NCBI RefSeq assembly: GCF_029945685.1
Contig: NZ_JAQSDA010000025.1
Coordinates: 248,001-312,000 of the forward strand
Length of the DNA stretch: 64,000 nt
From: Polaromonas sp.
GTDB taxonomy: Bacteria; Pseudomonadota; Gammaproteobacteria; Burkholderiales; Burkholderiaceae_C
Reading direction: 5' to 3'
A program made the position numbers and the translations under genes. A model generated the notes under the pieces. That model saw only the letters and a program-made list of their open reading frames with translations. It ran no database searches and was not told the origin of the DNA. Within the stretch, counting starts at the first letter, position 1, and each line of letters starts with the position of its first letter. Positions 18,225-27,951 of the stretch are shown piece by piece.

Positions 18225-19348
18225 GCAGCCACCTTGCCCGCCTGCCGGCCGGCCTGCCGTTTGCGCTGTCGGCTCATGGCGCCCTTGAAGGTCCAGTTCA
18301 GGTGGCGCTTGGACAGCCAGCCCAGCGCCAGCAACAAGGCGCCGCCGTGCAGGGCCAGCACAAAGCCGGCGAAATTGGCCGCGCCCACGCTGATCCAGCT
18401 CTGGCCCAGATTCAGCAGGTTGTGATAAACAACAAAGGTGAACAGCACAAAGATCAGGTTCCCGCTGCGCCCTGCGCGCGGGTTGACACTGGCCAGCGCC
18501 AGCGCAATCACCACAAAATTGATCGCGGCCAGCGCCATGCCCAGACGCCAGGCCAGCTCGCCCTGGTTGGTCCGCGTGGGAGATTTCAACAGCTCGCGGG
18601 TGGACTTGGATTTTTCGGGAATGTTGGCCCCGTTGATCAGCGGACTGTCGCCGGCCTTGCTGCCGTATTCGGCGAACTCGGTGATCTTCAGGGCCGACTT
18701 GCCGATCTCGCTTTCAAGCCGCTGGCCGTTGTCGAGCAGCAGCATCTGGTCCTTGCCCACCGTCTCGATGCGGCCGGAACCGGCGGTGGTCACCGAATTC
18801 TTGCCCTTTTCGGTGGAGGCAATGAAGACGTTGTTGCTGACTTTTTCCCCACTGGTATCGCGGTCGATGAAAAAGACCCGGTTGCCGCTGGACGACTCCT
18901 GGAACTGGCCGGGCGAGACCCGTTCCAGGTCCCCGCGCTGCTCGTACCGGTCCCGCACCTCCTGGGTCTGCAGATTGGACCACGGCCAGACAAACACCGA
19001 CATCAGCGTGATCACCAGCAGTACCGGCCAGGCGAAGCGAAAGAGTGGAACAAGAAAAAAGCCAAGCCCCCGGCCGCTGACAAACCAGACGACCATTTCG
19101 CTGTCGCGGTACATCCGTGAGAGGGTGCTGACCATGGCCACAAACAGCGACAGCGTCAGGATAATCGGCATGCGGCCCAGGGCCGAGTAACCCATGACCA
19201 GCATCACGTCCTGCGGGTTGACACTGCCGCGAGAAGCCTGCCCGAGTGTCCGGATCAGGATGATCGTGATCACAATGGTCATCAAAACCACAAGGGTGGC
19301 CCCAAAACTGCGTGCCAGCTCTTTGCGGATCGAGGATTGGAATAACAT
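18221..19348 (-). CDS. lptF: LPS export ABC transporter permease LptF
   Basis: MLFQSSIRKELARSFGATLVVLMTIVITIILIRTLGQASRG. Confidence 0.93.
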   Translation of the reverse strand: MLFQSSIRKELARSFGATLVVLMTIVITIILIRTLGQASRGSVNPQDVMLVMGYSALGRMPIILTLSLFVAMVSTLSRMYRDSEMVVWFVSGRGLGFFLVPLFRFAWPVLLVITLMSVFVWPWSNLQTQEVRDRYEQRGDLERVSPGQFQESSSGNRVFFIDRDTSGEKVSNNVFIASTEKGKNSVTTAGSGRIETVGKDQMLLLDNGQRLESEIGKSALKITEFAEYGSKAGDSPLINGANIPEKSKSTRELLKSPTRTNQGELAWRLGMALAAINFVVIALALASVNPRAGRSGNLIFVLFTFVVYHNLLNLGQSWISVGAANFAGFVLALHGGALLLALGWLSKRHLNWTFKGAMSRQRKRQAGRQAGKVAA

Positions 19349-19409
19349 TGACTGAAACTTGCCCTTAACAACAACCGACAACTGCGCTTGCGGCGCCTGA
19401 CCCTCGATT

Positions 19410-20912
19410 ATGGACTTTGAACTCAAAACCCTGACCCCCGCCCGCATTTGCGCCGAAAAATGTGATGCCCTGATTGTCCTGGTGGCCGGCGAGACGGGTG
19501 CCGGAACCGACCCAGTGTCGAAAATGGTGACGCTGGCCCTGAAGGCGGGGGACTTTGAAAGCAAGGCCGGCAAGCTGCTGGGCGCCTACCGGCCCGAAGG
19601 CGTGACCGCCACGCGGGTGCTGCTGGCGGGGGCTGGCGACGGCAGCGCCAAAAGCGTACGGACTGCCGTGCATGCCGCAATGGTCGCCTTGAAAAACACC
19701 AATGCGCGGCGTGTTCTGCTGAGCCTCTGCGCACTGCCGCAGGTCGGTCAGGAGGCCGTGCGTGCCGCCGTGCTGGCCTGCGCCGATGCCGCCTACCTAT
19801 ACAGCACCACCAAATCAAAGCCGATCGAGCAAAAACTCAGGCAGGTGCTGGTGGCCGTCCCTTCGCTGGCGGCCAGCCGCGGCGGATTCGACAAGGGCGT
19901 CGGGCTGGCCAGGGGCCTCGCACTCGCCAAGGAGTGGGCCAACCGGCCGGCCAACCACGCCACGCCGACCATGCTCGCCCAGGCCGCCAGGGACCTCGGG
20001 AAGCTGCCCGGGATCAAGGTGGAGGTGCTGGGCCCGAAAGAGGTCGCCAAGCTCGGCATGGGTTCTTTCATGGCCGTCGCCCAGGGCTCGGAAGAACCGC
20101 TGCGTTTCATCGTGCTGCGTTATGACGGCGGCGCCAAAGCGGAAGCGCCGGTGGTGCTGATCGGCAAGGGCATCACCTTCGACACCGGCGGCATCTCCAT
20201 CAAGCCGGCCGCCGAGATGGACGAGATGAAATACGACATGGGTGGTGCCGCCAGCGTGCTGGGCACCTTCCGCGCGCTGGCCGAGCTGCAGCCCGCGCTC
20301 AATGTGGTGGGCCTGATTCCGGCCTGTGAAAACATGCCTGACGGCCGCGCCGTCAAACCCGGCGATGTGGTGACCAGCATGAGCGGGCAGACCATCGAGA
20401 TCCTCAACACCGACGCCGAAGGCCGCCTGGTCCTGTGTGATGCGCTGACCTATGCGGAACGCCTGAAGCCGCGCGCCGTGGTGGACATTGCCACCCTGAC
20501 CGGCGCCTGCGTGATTGCACTGGGCGGCGTGCGCAGCGGGATGTTCTCCAGTGACGACGCGCTGGCGCAGGCTCTGGCCGCGGCCGGCGACAGCTCGCTC
20601 GATTTGTGCTGGCGCATGCCGCTCGACGACGAGTACGCCGACGGTCTGAAAACGCATTTCGCGGACGTGGCGAACGTTGCCGGACGCGCCGGCGGCGCCA
20701 TCACCGCGGCCAAATTTCTGCAGCGTTTTGCCGGCAAGTTTCCCTGGGCGCATCTGGACATCGCGGGCACGGCATGGAAAAGCGGTGCCGCCAAAGGTGC
20801 GACCGGCCGGCCCGTGCCCCTGCTGGTCGACTTTTTGCTGAGCCAGGTTCTTCCAGCCAGGGCGCCAGCCAGAACCCGGACCCCGAAGGCCGGAGCCAAG
20901 TCAAACGCATGA
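19410..20912 (+). CDS. pepA: Leucyl aminopeptidase
   Basis: GKGITFDTGGISIKPAAEMDEMKYDMGGAA; NTDAEGRLVLCDAL. Confidence 0.96.
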   Translation: MDFELKTLTPARICAEKCDALIVLVAGETGAGTDPVSKMVTLALKAGDFESKAGKLLGAYRPEGVTATRVLLAGAGDGSAKSVRTAVHAAMVALKNTNARRVLLSLCALPQVGQEAVRAAVLACADAAYLYSTTKSKPIEQKLRQVLVAVPSLAASRGGFDKGVGLARGLALAKEWANRPANHATPTMLAQAARDLGKLPGIKVEVLGPKEVAKLGMGSFMAVAQGSEEPLRFIVLRYDGGAKAEAPVVLIGKGITFDTGGISIKPAAEMDEMKYDMGGAASVLGTFRALAELQPALNVVGLIPACENMPDGRAVKPGDVVTSMSGQTIEILNTDAEGRLVLCDALTYAERLKPRAVVDIATLTGACVIALGGVRSGMFSSDDALAQALAAAGDSSLDLCWRMPLDDEYADGLKTHFADVANVAGRAGGAITAAKFLQRFAGKFPWAHLDIAGTAWKSGAAKGATGRPVPLLVDFLLSQVLPARAPARTRTPKAGAKSNA

Positions 20913-21343
20913 CGGAAGTTGCTTTCCACTTCAACGTGCCGGACAAGTTGAGCTACAGCTGCCGGCTGCTGCGCAAGGCCTGGAGCAGCGGGGCGCGTGT
21001 CGTGGTGACGGCCGAGGCGGACATGCTGGATCGGCTCGACCAGTTGTTGTGGACCTTTTCCCCCCTGGAGTTTGTGCCGCATTGTCACCTCACGGGCATC
21101 CCCTCCACGGTGTCTGCCACGCCGGTGGTACTGGCCGGCTCGCTCGAGGCCTGCCCTCACCATGAAGTGCTGGTCAACCTCGGGCACCAGGTGCCGGCCG
21201 GGTTTGAGCGTTTCGAGCGTTTCATCGAACTGGTCACGCTGGCCGATGAGGACCGTGTGGCCGCCCGCAGTCGCTGGAAGCATTACGCTGACCGCGGTTA
21301 TGCCATGAAACGGTACGACCTGGCGGGCGCGGGGGCCTCATGA
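20909..21343 (+). CDS. holC: DNA polymerase III subunit chi
   Basis: MTEVAFHFNVPDKLSYSCRLLRKAWSSGARVVV; ATGA overlap with pepA. Confidence 0.9.
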   Translation: MTEVAFHFNVPDKLSYSCRLLRKAWSSGARVVVTAEADMLDRLDQLLWTFSPLEFVPHCHLTGIPSTVSATPVVLAGSLEACPHHEVLVNLGHQVPAGFERFERFIELVTLADEDRVAARSRWKHYADRGYAMKRYDLAGAGAS

Positions 21344-21657
21344 ACCGCCCACCACCGCGGTTTGTACCCACGCTGACAGAAGTGGTGGTGCAACCCCAGG
21401 CCACCGCACCTGCGGGGCGGCCCGTCCCCGGGGGGATGGATATGCAGCAGTTTCAGGAGCAGATGGTGCATCGCGTGATGCAGCGTGTCGATTTGACGCT
21501 GGACCGGCTGCTGCGCGAGACCGTCGGCCGGCTGGTGCTGGAGCACACCCAGGCACTGGCACCCAGCCTGCGGGACGAGATCGAGATCGTCGTGCGGCAG
21601 TCGGTTAACCAGGCCTTTGAACAGGAACTGGCCAGCCAGCTGCTGGACAAGCCCTGA
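21340..21657 (+). CDS. Conserved hypothetical protein, co-translated with holC
   Basis: 105 aa; ATGA overlap with holC stop. Confidence 0.75.
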   Translation: MNRPPPRFVPTLTEVVVQPQATAPAGRPVPGGMDMQQFQEQMVHRVMQRVDLTLDRLLRETVGRLVLEHTQALAPSLRDEIEIVVRQSVNQAFEQELASQLLDKP

Positions 21658-22006
21658 ATACCGGCCGCGCCCTTGGCGCCGCGGGTTCATGCGGGTGGCC
21701 TTTTCCGGTGATAAAACCACCTGTGGCGGTCGCGCCTGGATGGCTTGTTCCCTTGCGCGGTCTGTACTTTTGCCAACCGCTGGCCATGGCGGATAGCCCT
21801 GTGCAGTAGCGGACCAGCAGGGCGCTTGCCGAGCTTTATTAGATTCGCTAATAGTCGATCAATTTCATTTCTTCCCCTGCCTCCACGGCGCAACACTAGG
21901 GCTGCTTGCTATGGTGCGGGCGCGGAAATTGCGTTATGTTCGTGGCTGTTGAGTAAAAAAATCAGTTCTCAACCATTAACGGTAATCTCTTAATTGGAGT
22001 GTATTT

Positions 22007-23200
22007 ATGCAAATGAAATGGACTGCGGTCGCTTTGGCCGCCATGTTGGTTGTTGCTTGCGGCAAAAAAGAAGAAGCCAAGCCAGCTGCCACCGCACCTG
22101 CTGCCCCGGTCGCTGCAGCGCCTGCTGCCTCCGGTGATACGCTCGTCGTCAAGATTGGTCACGTCGCCCCGACTTCCGGCGCGCAGGCCCATTACGGCAA
22201 GGACAATGAGAATGGCGTCCGCATGGCCATTGAGGACCTGAACAAACAGGGCGTCATGATCGGCGGCAAGAAAGCCACTTTCGAGATCGTCGCTGAAGAT
22301 GATGCTGCTGATCCGAAACAGGGCACGGCTGCCGCACAAAAACTGTGCGACTCCAAAGTCGCCGGTGTGGTCGGTCACCTCAACTCGGGCACGACCATTC
22401 CTGCTTCCAAGGTCTACCACGACTGCGGCATCCCTCACGTCACGGGTGCTGCCACCAACCCTGACCTGACCAAGCCAGGCTACAACACCACCTACCGCAT
22501 CATTGCCAACGATCTGGCTCTGGGCGCCGGCCTGGCGTTTTACGCCGCAGACACGCTCAAGCTGAAGAAAGTGGCCGTCATCGACGACCGTTCCGCTTAC
22601 GGCCAGGGCGTTGCCGACATCTTCAAGAAGACCGCCAAGGAAAAAGGCATGACCGTGGTGGACGAGCAGTTCACCACCGATAAGGCCACCGACTTCATGG
22701 CCATTCTGACCGCCATCAAGGCCAAAGGCCCTGACGCCGTGTTTTACGGTGGCATGGATCCCCAGGCCGGCCCCATGCTGCGCCAGATGGAGCAGCTTGG
22801 CATGAGCAATGTCAAATATTTCGGCGGCGACGGCATCTGCACCTCCGAGATCGCCAAACTCGCTGCTGGCGCCAAGACGCTGAGCAACGTGGTTTGTGCC
22901 GAAGGCGGCGCATCGCTGGCCAAGATGCCCGGTGGCGTCGAGTGGAAGAAACGCTACGACGAGAAGTACCCGAGCCAGTTCCAGGTCTACAGCCCGTACA
23001 CCTACGACGCGACCTTCGTTCTGGTCGACGCCATGAAGCGTGCCAACTCGAGCGATCCGAAGGTCTACATCCCCGAGCTGATCAAAACCAGCTTCAAGGG
23101 CGTGACCACCACGATCGAGTTCCTGCCTAACGGCGAACTGAAAAACCCGTCCATCACCTTGTACACCTACAAGGACGGCAAGAAAACGGCTCTGGAATAA
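22007..23200 (+). CDS. Branched-chain amino acid ABC transporter substrate-binding protein (LivJ/LivK-like)
   Basis: Lipoprotein signal MKWTAVALAAMLVVACGKKEEAKP; KIGHVAPTSGAQAHYGKDNENGVRMAIEDLN. Confidence 0.92.
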   Translation: MQMKWTAVALAAMLVVACGKKEEAKPAATAPAAPVAAAPAASGDTLVVKIGHVAPTSGAQAHYGKDNENGVRMAIEDLNKQGVMIGGKKATFEIVAEDDAADPKQGTAAAQKLCDSKVAGVVGHLNSGTTIPASKVYHDCGIPHVTGAATNPDLTKPGYNTTYRIIANDLALGAGLAFYAADTLKLKKVAVIDDRSAYGQGVADIFKKTAKEKGMTVVDEQFTTDKATDFMAILTAIKAKGPDAVFYGGMDPQAGPMLRQMEQLGMSNVKYFGGDGICTSEIAKLAAGAKTLSNVVCAEGGASLAKMPGGVEWKKRYDEKYPSQFQVYSPYTYDATFVLVDAMKRANSSDPKVYIPELIKTSFKGVTTTIEFLPNGELKNPSITLYTYKDGKKTALE

Positions 23201-23217
23201 GTTTTCCGGCCCTCAGC

Positions 23218-23249
23218 AAAAAAGCCACCGCAAGGTGGCTTTTTTTTTG
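23218..23249 (+). terminator. Intrinsic terminator after the substrate-binding protein gene
   Basis: AGCCACC-gcaa-GGTGGCT-TTTTTTTT. Confidence 0.92.
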
Positions 23250-23373
23250 CTTAAGACGATGCGCGGGAATTGGCCCGCCATGCGGGCCCGGCGTTCGTAC
23301 CCAGAATCCAGAAGGGTGTTGCTGCGCCGACGCGGTCCGCCCCACTCAACGGGGGTAAAAAAAGGGGTCAGAC

Positions 23374-23400
23374 ACAAAAAAGCCCAGACAAGCTGGGCTT
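23374..23400 (-). terminator. Probable terminator of tRNA-Ser
   Basis: Minus strand AGCCCAG-cttgt-CTGGGCT-TTTTTG. Confidence 0.8.
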
Positions 23401-23447
23401 TCAGGAGCTTTCACTGCCGTGTGGAAAACTCACGGCAACTATACTTT

Positions 23448-23537
23448 TGGCGGAAAGGGCGGGATTCGAACCCGCGGTGGGTATAACCCCACGCACGCTT
23501 TCCAGGCGTGTGACTTAAACCGCTCATCCACCTTTCC
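23448..23537 (-). tRNA. tRNA-Ser (GGA)
   Basis: Minus strand GGAAAGGTGGATGAGCGG...CACGCCTGGAAAGCGTG...GCGGGTTCGAATCCCGCCCTTTCCG-CCA; anticodon GGA, long variable arm, encoded CCA. Confidence 0.96.
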
Positions 23538-23584
23538 GCGAAGCCTCACATTGTAGCAGTGCGCGGTGCCGAAGATTGCGCAGA

Positions 23585-23959
23585 TCAGTGAAGCGCGCTG
23601 TGAAATCGGTGTTTTTCCAGTTGCGCGCGTGTCACGAACTCCAGCGCCCTGAGATGGGTGGACTCCAGAACCACCGGCGGCGCAAAGCCGGCTTCGAGTG
23701 CCTCGCGCCAGCGGTTGGCGCACAGGCACCACCGGTCGCCCGGCTTGAGCCCGGCAAAGCGGTACTCAGGCCGCGGTGTCACCAGGTCGTTGCCCTTGGC
23801 TGCCGAAAACGCCAGAAAGTCGCTGCTCACCTTGACGCAGACGAGGTGAGAGCCCAGGTCAGACTCATCGGTGTTGCAGCAGCCGTCCCGGAAATAACCG
23901 GTCAGCGGGTCGTAGGAGCAGGGAACCAGTTCCGTGCCGAGGACGTTCTTGGTGGTCAT
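23585..23959 (-). CDS. DUF2237 family protein
   Basis: NVLGTELVPCSYDPLTGYFRDGCCNTDESDLGSH; GDRWCLCANRW. Confidence 0.88.
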   Translation of the reverse strand: MTTKNVLGTELVPCSYDPLTGYFRDGCCNTDESDLGSHLVCVKVSSDFLAFSAAKGNDLVTPRPEYRFAGLKPGDRWCLCANRWREALEAGFAPPVVLESTHLRALEFVTRAQLEKHRFHSALH

Positions 23960-23987
23960 ACGGGTGTTAGGTGAGACGACGTGCGCA

Positions 23988-24062
23988 GCGCAGGGCCGCC
24001 CCAAGCAAGCACAGCCCCCTCGGGGGGCAGCGTAGTACACGTAGTGACAAGCATGGGGGTCA
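23988..24062 (-). repeat. Stop-abutting GC-rich repeat, copy 1
   Basis: Minus strand ACCCCCATGCTTGTCACTACGTGTACTACGCTGCCCCCCGAGGGGGCTGTGCTTGCTTGGGGCGGCCC directly after SPFH gene stop. Confidence 0.85.
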
Positions 24063-24974
24063 TCAAGCCCGGGTGGACCCCACCATGGTCATGGCCGAGG
24101 TGATCAGGGCCGAGACTTCGGTCATGTTGCTGGGAACAATCAAGGTGGTCTTGGCGTCGGCGGCGACACGCGAGTAGGCTTCGACGGCCTTTTCGGCCAC
24201 CTTGAGCTGCACGGCCAGTTCACCGCCAGGCTGGCGGATAGAGGCGGCAATACGCTCGATGGCCTGCGCGGTAGCGTCGGCCACGGCCGTGATCGCGGCC
24301 GCTTCACCCTGCGCGTTGTTGATGGCGGCGAGTTTTTCACCTTCGGAGCGTGCGATGAACGCCTCACGCTCACCGGTGGCGATGTTGATCTGTTCCTGGC
24401 GGCGACCTTCCGAGGCGGCGATCAGCGCGCGTTTCTCGCGCTCAGCAGTGATCTGCGACTGCATGGCGTGCAGGATCTCCTTGGGGGGGGTGAGGTCCTT
24501 GATTTCGTAACGCAGCACCTTGACGCCCCAGTTCAGTGCGGCCTCGTCGATGGCGGCCACGACCTGGGCGTTGATGATGTCGCGTTCCTCGAAGGTCTTG
24601 TCGAGCTCGAGCTTGCCGATGACGCTGCGAAGCGAGGTCTGGGCCAGCTGGGTGACGGCGACGATGTAGTTCGATGAGCCGTAGCTGGCGCGCATCGGGT
24701 CGGTGACCTGGAAATACAGGATGCCGTCGACCTGCAGCTGGGTGTTGTCGCGCGTGATACAGACCTGGCTGGGGACATCGAGCGGGATTTCCTTGAGCGA
24801 GTGTTTGTAGGCGACGCGGTCAATGAAGGGAATCAGGAAATTGAGGCCCGGTGTCAGGCTGCCGTGGAATTTGCCCAGCCGTTCGACGACCCAGGCGTTT
24901 TGTTGGGGCACGACCTTGATGCTGCGCGCGATAAAAATGACGGCAATCACCAGGATGACGAGTGCTATTTCCAT
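24063..24974 (-). CDS. SPFH/Band 7 (paraslipin-like) membrane protein
   Basis: IKVVPQQNAWVVERLGKFHGSLTPGLNFLIPFIDRVAYKHSLKE. Confidence 0.92.
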   Translation of the reverse strand: MEIALVILVIAVIFIARSIKVVPQQNAWVVERLGKFHGSLTPGLNFLIPFIDRVAYKHSLKEIPLDVPSQVCITRDNTQLQVDGILYFQVTDPMRASYGSSNYIVAVTQLAQTSLRSVIGKLELDKTFEERDIINAQVVAAIDEAALNWGVKVLRYEIKDLTPPKEILHAMQSQITAEREKRALIAASEGRRQEQINIATGEREAFIARSEGEKLAAINNAQGEAAAITAVADATAQAIERIAASIRQPGGELAVQLKVAEKAVEAYSRVAADAKTTLIVPSNMTEVSALITSAMTMVGSTRA

Positions 24975-25037
24975 GAAGTTCTCCGTTAGATCAAAGGGGG
25001 TGGACGTTTGCCGCCCACCGCGACAGCATGCAATGTC

Positions 25038-25475
25038 TCACACTTTTATGACGACCAGGCGGTTTCCGTCCAGCTCCTTGACCTTGAACAGGCCGGGTTC
25101 CGGCGCGGCGTGATGACCCGCCAGCACCACTGTCCACTGCGCACCGCGGTATTTCACGCTGGCAGTGGCATCGTCGTTCCATTGCTGCACATGCACGGTC
25201 TCGCCGATGTCCATCTGCACGTCCCGGTTGGCATTGGCCTGGGCGGGCTTGGGGCTCTTGCTGCGTTTCCAGTGCCAGGCCACCACGGCGCCGCCGCCGA
25301 CCGCCGCCGCAACCACAATCTGCAGCATGACGGAGGCACCCAGATGGGCCGCCAGGGCCGCTGCTGTCATGCCGACGGCCAGCATGAGGAGGTAAAACGT
25401 GCCTGTGACGAGTTCCAGTGCCACGGCGGCACCTGCCAGCAACCACCAAATTGTCGAATCGGCCAGGGTTGTCAT
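25038..25475 (-). CDS. NfeD family protein
   Basis: TM helices plus C-terminal OB-fold-like domain; directly upstream of SPFH gene. Confidence 0.85.
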   Translation of the reverse strand: MTTLADSTIWWLLAGAAVALELVTGTFYLLMLAVGMTAAALAAHLGASVMLQIVVAAAVGGGAVVAWHWKRSKSPKPAQANANRDVQMDIGETVHVQQWNDDATASVKYRGAQWTVVLAGHHAAPEPGLFKVKELDGNRLVVIKV

Positions 25476-25639
25476 GTCGCGTTCCCTTCGTTTCCTAAAA
25501 GCCACATTCTGGGCTACAAACGTCCCGGGGCAAGCTTAACCCCAACCGGGAAAGGCCAAGCCGGCGCCACTGACCGCAAATATCCTTACACTTCGGCCCT
25601 GATTCGTTTTTTTTGGCAGCTCCAGGCAAAGGCCTTTTG

Positions 25640-27916
25640 ATGAAATTCCGCTTTCCCATCGTCATCATTGACGAAGACTTCCGCTCCGAAAACACCTCCG
25701 GGCTGGGCATTCGCGCCTTGGCGCAGGCCATAGAAACAGAGGGTTTTGAGGTGCTCGGTGTCACCAGCTACGGCGACCTGTCGCAGTTTGCGCAGCAGCA
25801 AAGCCGTGCCAGCGCCTTCATCCTGTCGATTGACGACGAAGAGTTCACGCCGGGACCGGACCTGGACCCCGCCGTGCTGAACCTGCGCCACTTCATTGAG
25901 GAAGTGCGGCGCAAGAACCTGGACGTGCCGATTTACGTCTATGGCGAGACCAAGACCTCGCGCCACATTCCCAACGACATCCTGCGCGAACTCCACGGCT
26001 TCATCCACATGTTCGAGGACACGCCCGAGTTTGTGGCGCGGCACATCATTCGCGAGGCCAAGAGTTACCTCGAAGGCGTGCAGCCGCCGTTTTTCAAGGC
26101 GCTGCTCGATTACGCCGAAGACGGTTCCTACTCCTGGCACTGCCCGGGACACTCGGGAGGCGTGGCTTTCCTGAAAAGCCCGGTGGGCCAGATGTTCCAC
26201 CAGTTTTTTGGCGAGAACATGCTGCGCGCCGACGTCTGCAACGCGGTCGAGGAGCTCGGCCAGCTGCTGGACCACGACGGCCCGGTGGGCGCCTCCGAGC
26301 GCAACGCGGCGCGTATCTTCAATGCCGACCACTGCTTTTTTGTGACCAACGGTACGTCCACCTCGAACAAGATGGTCTGGCACCATACCGTGGCGCCCGG
26401 CGATGTGGTGGTGGTGGACCGCAACTGCCACAAGTCGATCCTGCACGCGATCATCATGACCGGCTCGATTCCGGTGTTCCTGAAGCCGACACGTAACCAC
26501 TTCGGCATCATCGGCCCGATTCCGAAAGAAGAGTTCGAGCCGGCTTCCATTCAGGCCAAGATCAAGGCCAACCCGCTGCTCAAGGGCGTGGACGCGAAGA
26601 AGGTCAAGCCGCGTGTGTTGACCATCACCCAGTCCACCTACGACGGTGTGCTGTACAACACCGAAACCATCAAGGGCATGCTCGACGGCTATGTGGAGAA
26701 CCTGCATTTCGATGAAGCGTGGTTGCCGCATGCAGCCTTCCACCCGTTTTACGGCAGCTACCACGCGATGGGAAAAAAACGCGCGCGGCCCAAGCAGGCC
26801 ATGGTGTATTCGACGCAGTCCATCCACAAGCTGCTGGCCGGCATCAGCCAGGCCAGTCACGTGCTGGTGCAGGACTCGCAGACTGTCAAGCTTGACAGGC
26901 ACCTCTTCAACGAGGCCTACCTGATGCACACCTCTACCTCCCCGCAGTACAGCATCATTGCCAGCTGCGACGTGGCCGCCGCCATGATGGAGCCGCCCGG
27001 CGGCACCGCGCTGGTCGAGGAAAGCATTGCCGAGGCGCTGGACTTCCGCCGCGCGATGCGCAAGGTCGATGAGGAATATGGCGACGACTGGTGGTTCAAG
27101 GTCTGGGGCCCGGAAAAACTGGTGGACGAGGGCATTGGCCGCTCGGACGACTGGATCATCAAGGGCGAGTCCAAGAACGCCAAGGCCGGCGTCAACTGGC
27201 ACGGCTTCGGCAAGATGGCGACCGGCTTCAACATGCTGGACCCGATCAAGTCCACGGTGGTCACACCCGGCATGGACCTGAACGGCAAGTTCGCCAAAAC
27301 CGGCATTCCAGCCAGCATCGTGACCAAGTTCCTGGCCGAGCATGGTGTGGTCGTGGAGAAAACCGGCCTCTACAGCTTCTTCATCATGTTCACCATCGGC
27401 ATCACCAAGGGCCGCTGGAACAGCATGCTGACGGCGCTGCAGCAGTTCAAGGACGACTACGCCAAGAACCAGCCGATGTGGCGCATCCTGCCCGAGTTCT
27501 GCCAGAAGTACCCCAAGTACGAAAAAATGGGCCTGGCTGACCTGTGTCAGCACATCCACAACCTGTACGCCAAATACGATATTGCGCGGCTGACCACCGA
27601 CATGTATTTGAGCGACCTCACGCCGGCCATGAAGCCTAGCGACGCTTACGCGCACATCGCCCTGCACAAGACCGAACGCGTCGAGATCGACAAGCTCGAG
27701 GGCCGCATCACGGTGGGGCTGGTCACGCCGTATCCGCCGGGCATTCCGCTGCTGATTCCCGGCGAAGTGTTCAACAAGAAAATCGTCGACTACCTGAAGT
27801 TCTCACGCGAGTTCAATGCGCAATGTCCGGGCTTTGAGACCGACATTCACGGCCTGGTTGAAGTGGAAGACGCCAACGGCAAGAAGCACTACTACGCCGA
27901 CTGCGTGAAAGAGTAG
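25640..27916 (+). CDS. Arginine/lysine/ornithine decarboxylase
   Basis: YSWHCPGHSGGVAFLKSPVG; PLP region STQSIHKLLAGISQASHV. Confidence 0.95.
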   Translation: MKFRFPIVIIDEDFRSENTSGLGIRALAQAIETEGFEVLGVTSYGDLSQFAQQQSRASAFILSIDDEEFTPGPDLDPAVLNLRHFIEEVRRKNLDVPIYVYGETKTSRHIPNDILRELHGFIHMFEDTPEFVARHIIREAKSYLEGVQPPFFKALLDYAEDGSYSWHCPGHSGGVAFLKSPVGQMFHQFFGENMLRADVCNAVEELGQLLDHDGPVGASERNAARIFNADHCFFVTNGTSTSNKMVWHHTVAPGDVVVVDRNCHKSILHAIIMTGSIPVFLKPTRNHFGIIGPIPKEEFEPASIQAKIKANPLLKGVDAKKVKPRVLTITQSTYDGVLYNTETIKGMLDGYVENLHFDEAWLPHAAFHPFYGSYHAMGKKRARPKQAMVYSTQSIHKLLAGISQASHVLVQDSQTVKLDRHLFNEAYLMHTSTSPQYSIIASCDVAAAMMEPPGGTALVEESIAEALDFRRAMRKVDEEYGDDWWFKVWGPEKLVDEGIGRSDDWIIKGESKNAKAGVNWHGFGKMATGFNMLDPIKSTVVTPGMDLNGKFAKTGIPASIVTKFLAEHGVVVEKTGLYSFFIMFTIGITKGRWNSMLTALQQFKDDYAKNQPMWRILPEFCQKYPKYEKMGLADLCQHIHNLYAKYDIARLTTDMYLSDLTPAMKPSDAYAHIALHKTERVEIDKLEGRITVGLVTPYPPGIPLLIPGEVFNKKIVDYLKFSREFNAQCPGFETDIHGLVEVEDANGKKHYYADCVKE

Positions 27917-27951
27917 AGGCGCTGGGCCGGCAGGCAGCCGGCGGGGGAAGC

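Noticed and set aside
21837-21853. TATTAG-n5-CTAATA palindrome upstream of the substrate-binding protein gene as an operator
   Set aside because: Only a 6-bp arm in AT-rich DNA ~150 bp from the gene; too weak without comparative data.
23448-23537. tRNA-Ser as an integration site for a mobile element
   Set aside because: No integrase gene or duplicated tRNA 3' end was seen nearby; flanking genes look like core genes.
25586-27667. 693-aa ORF antisense to the decarboxylase gene
   Set aside because: Shadow ORF for the same reasons.
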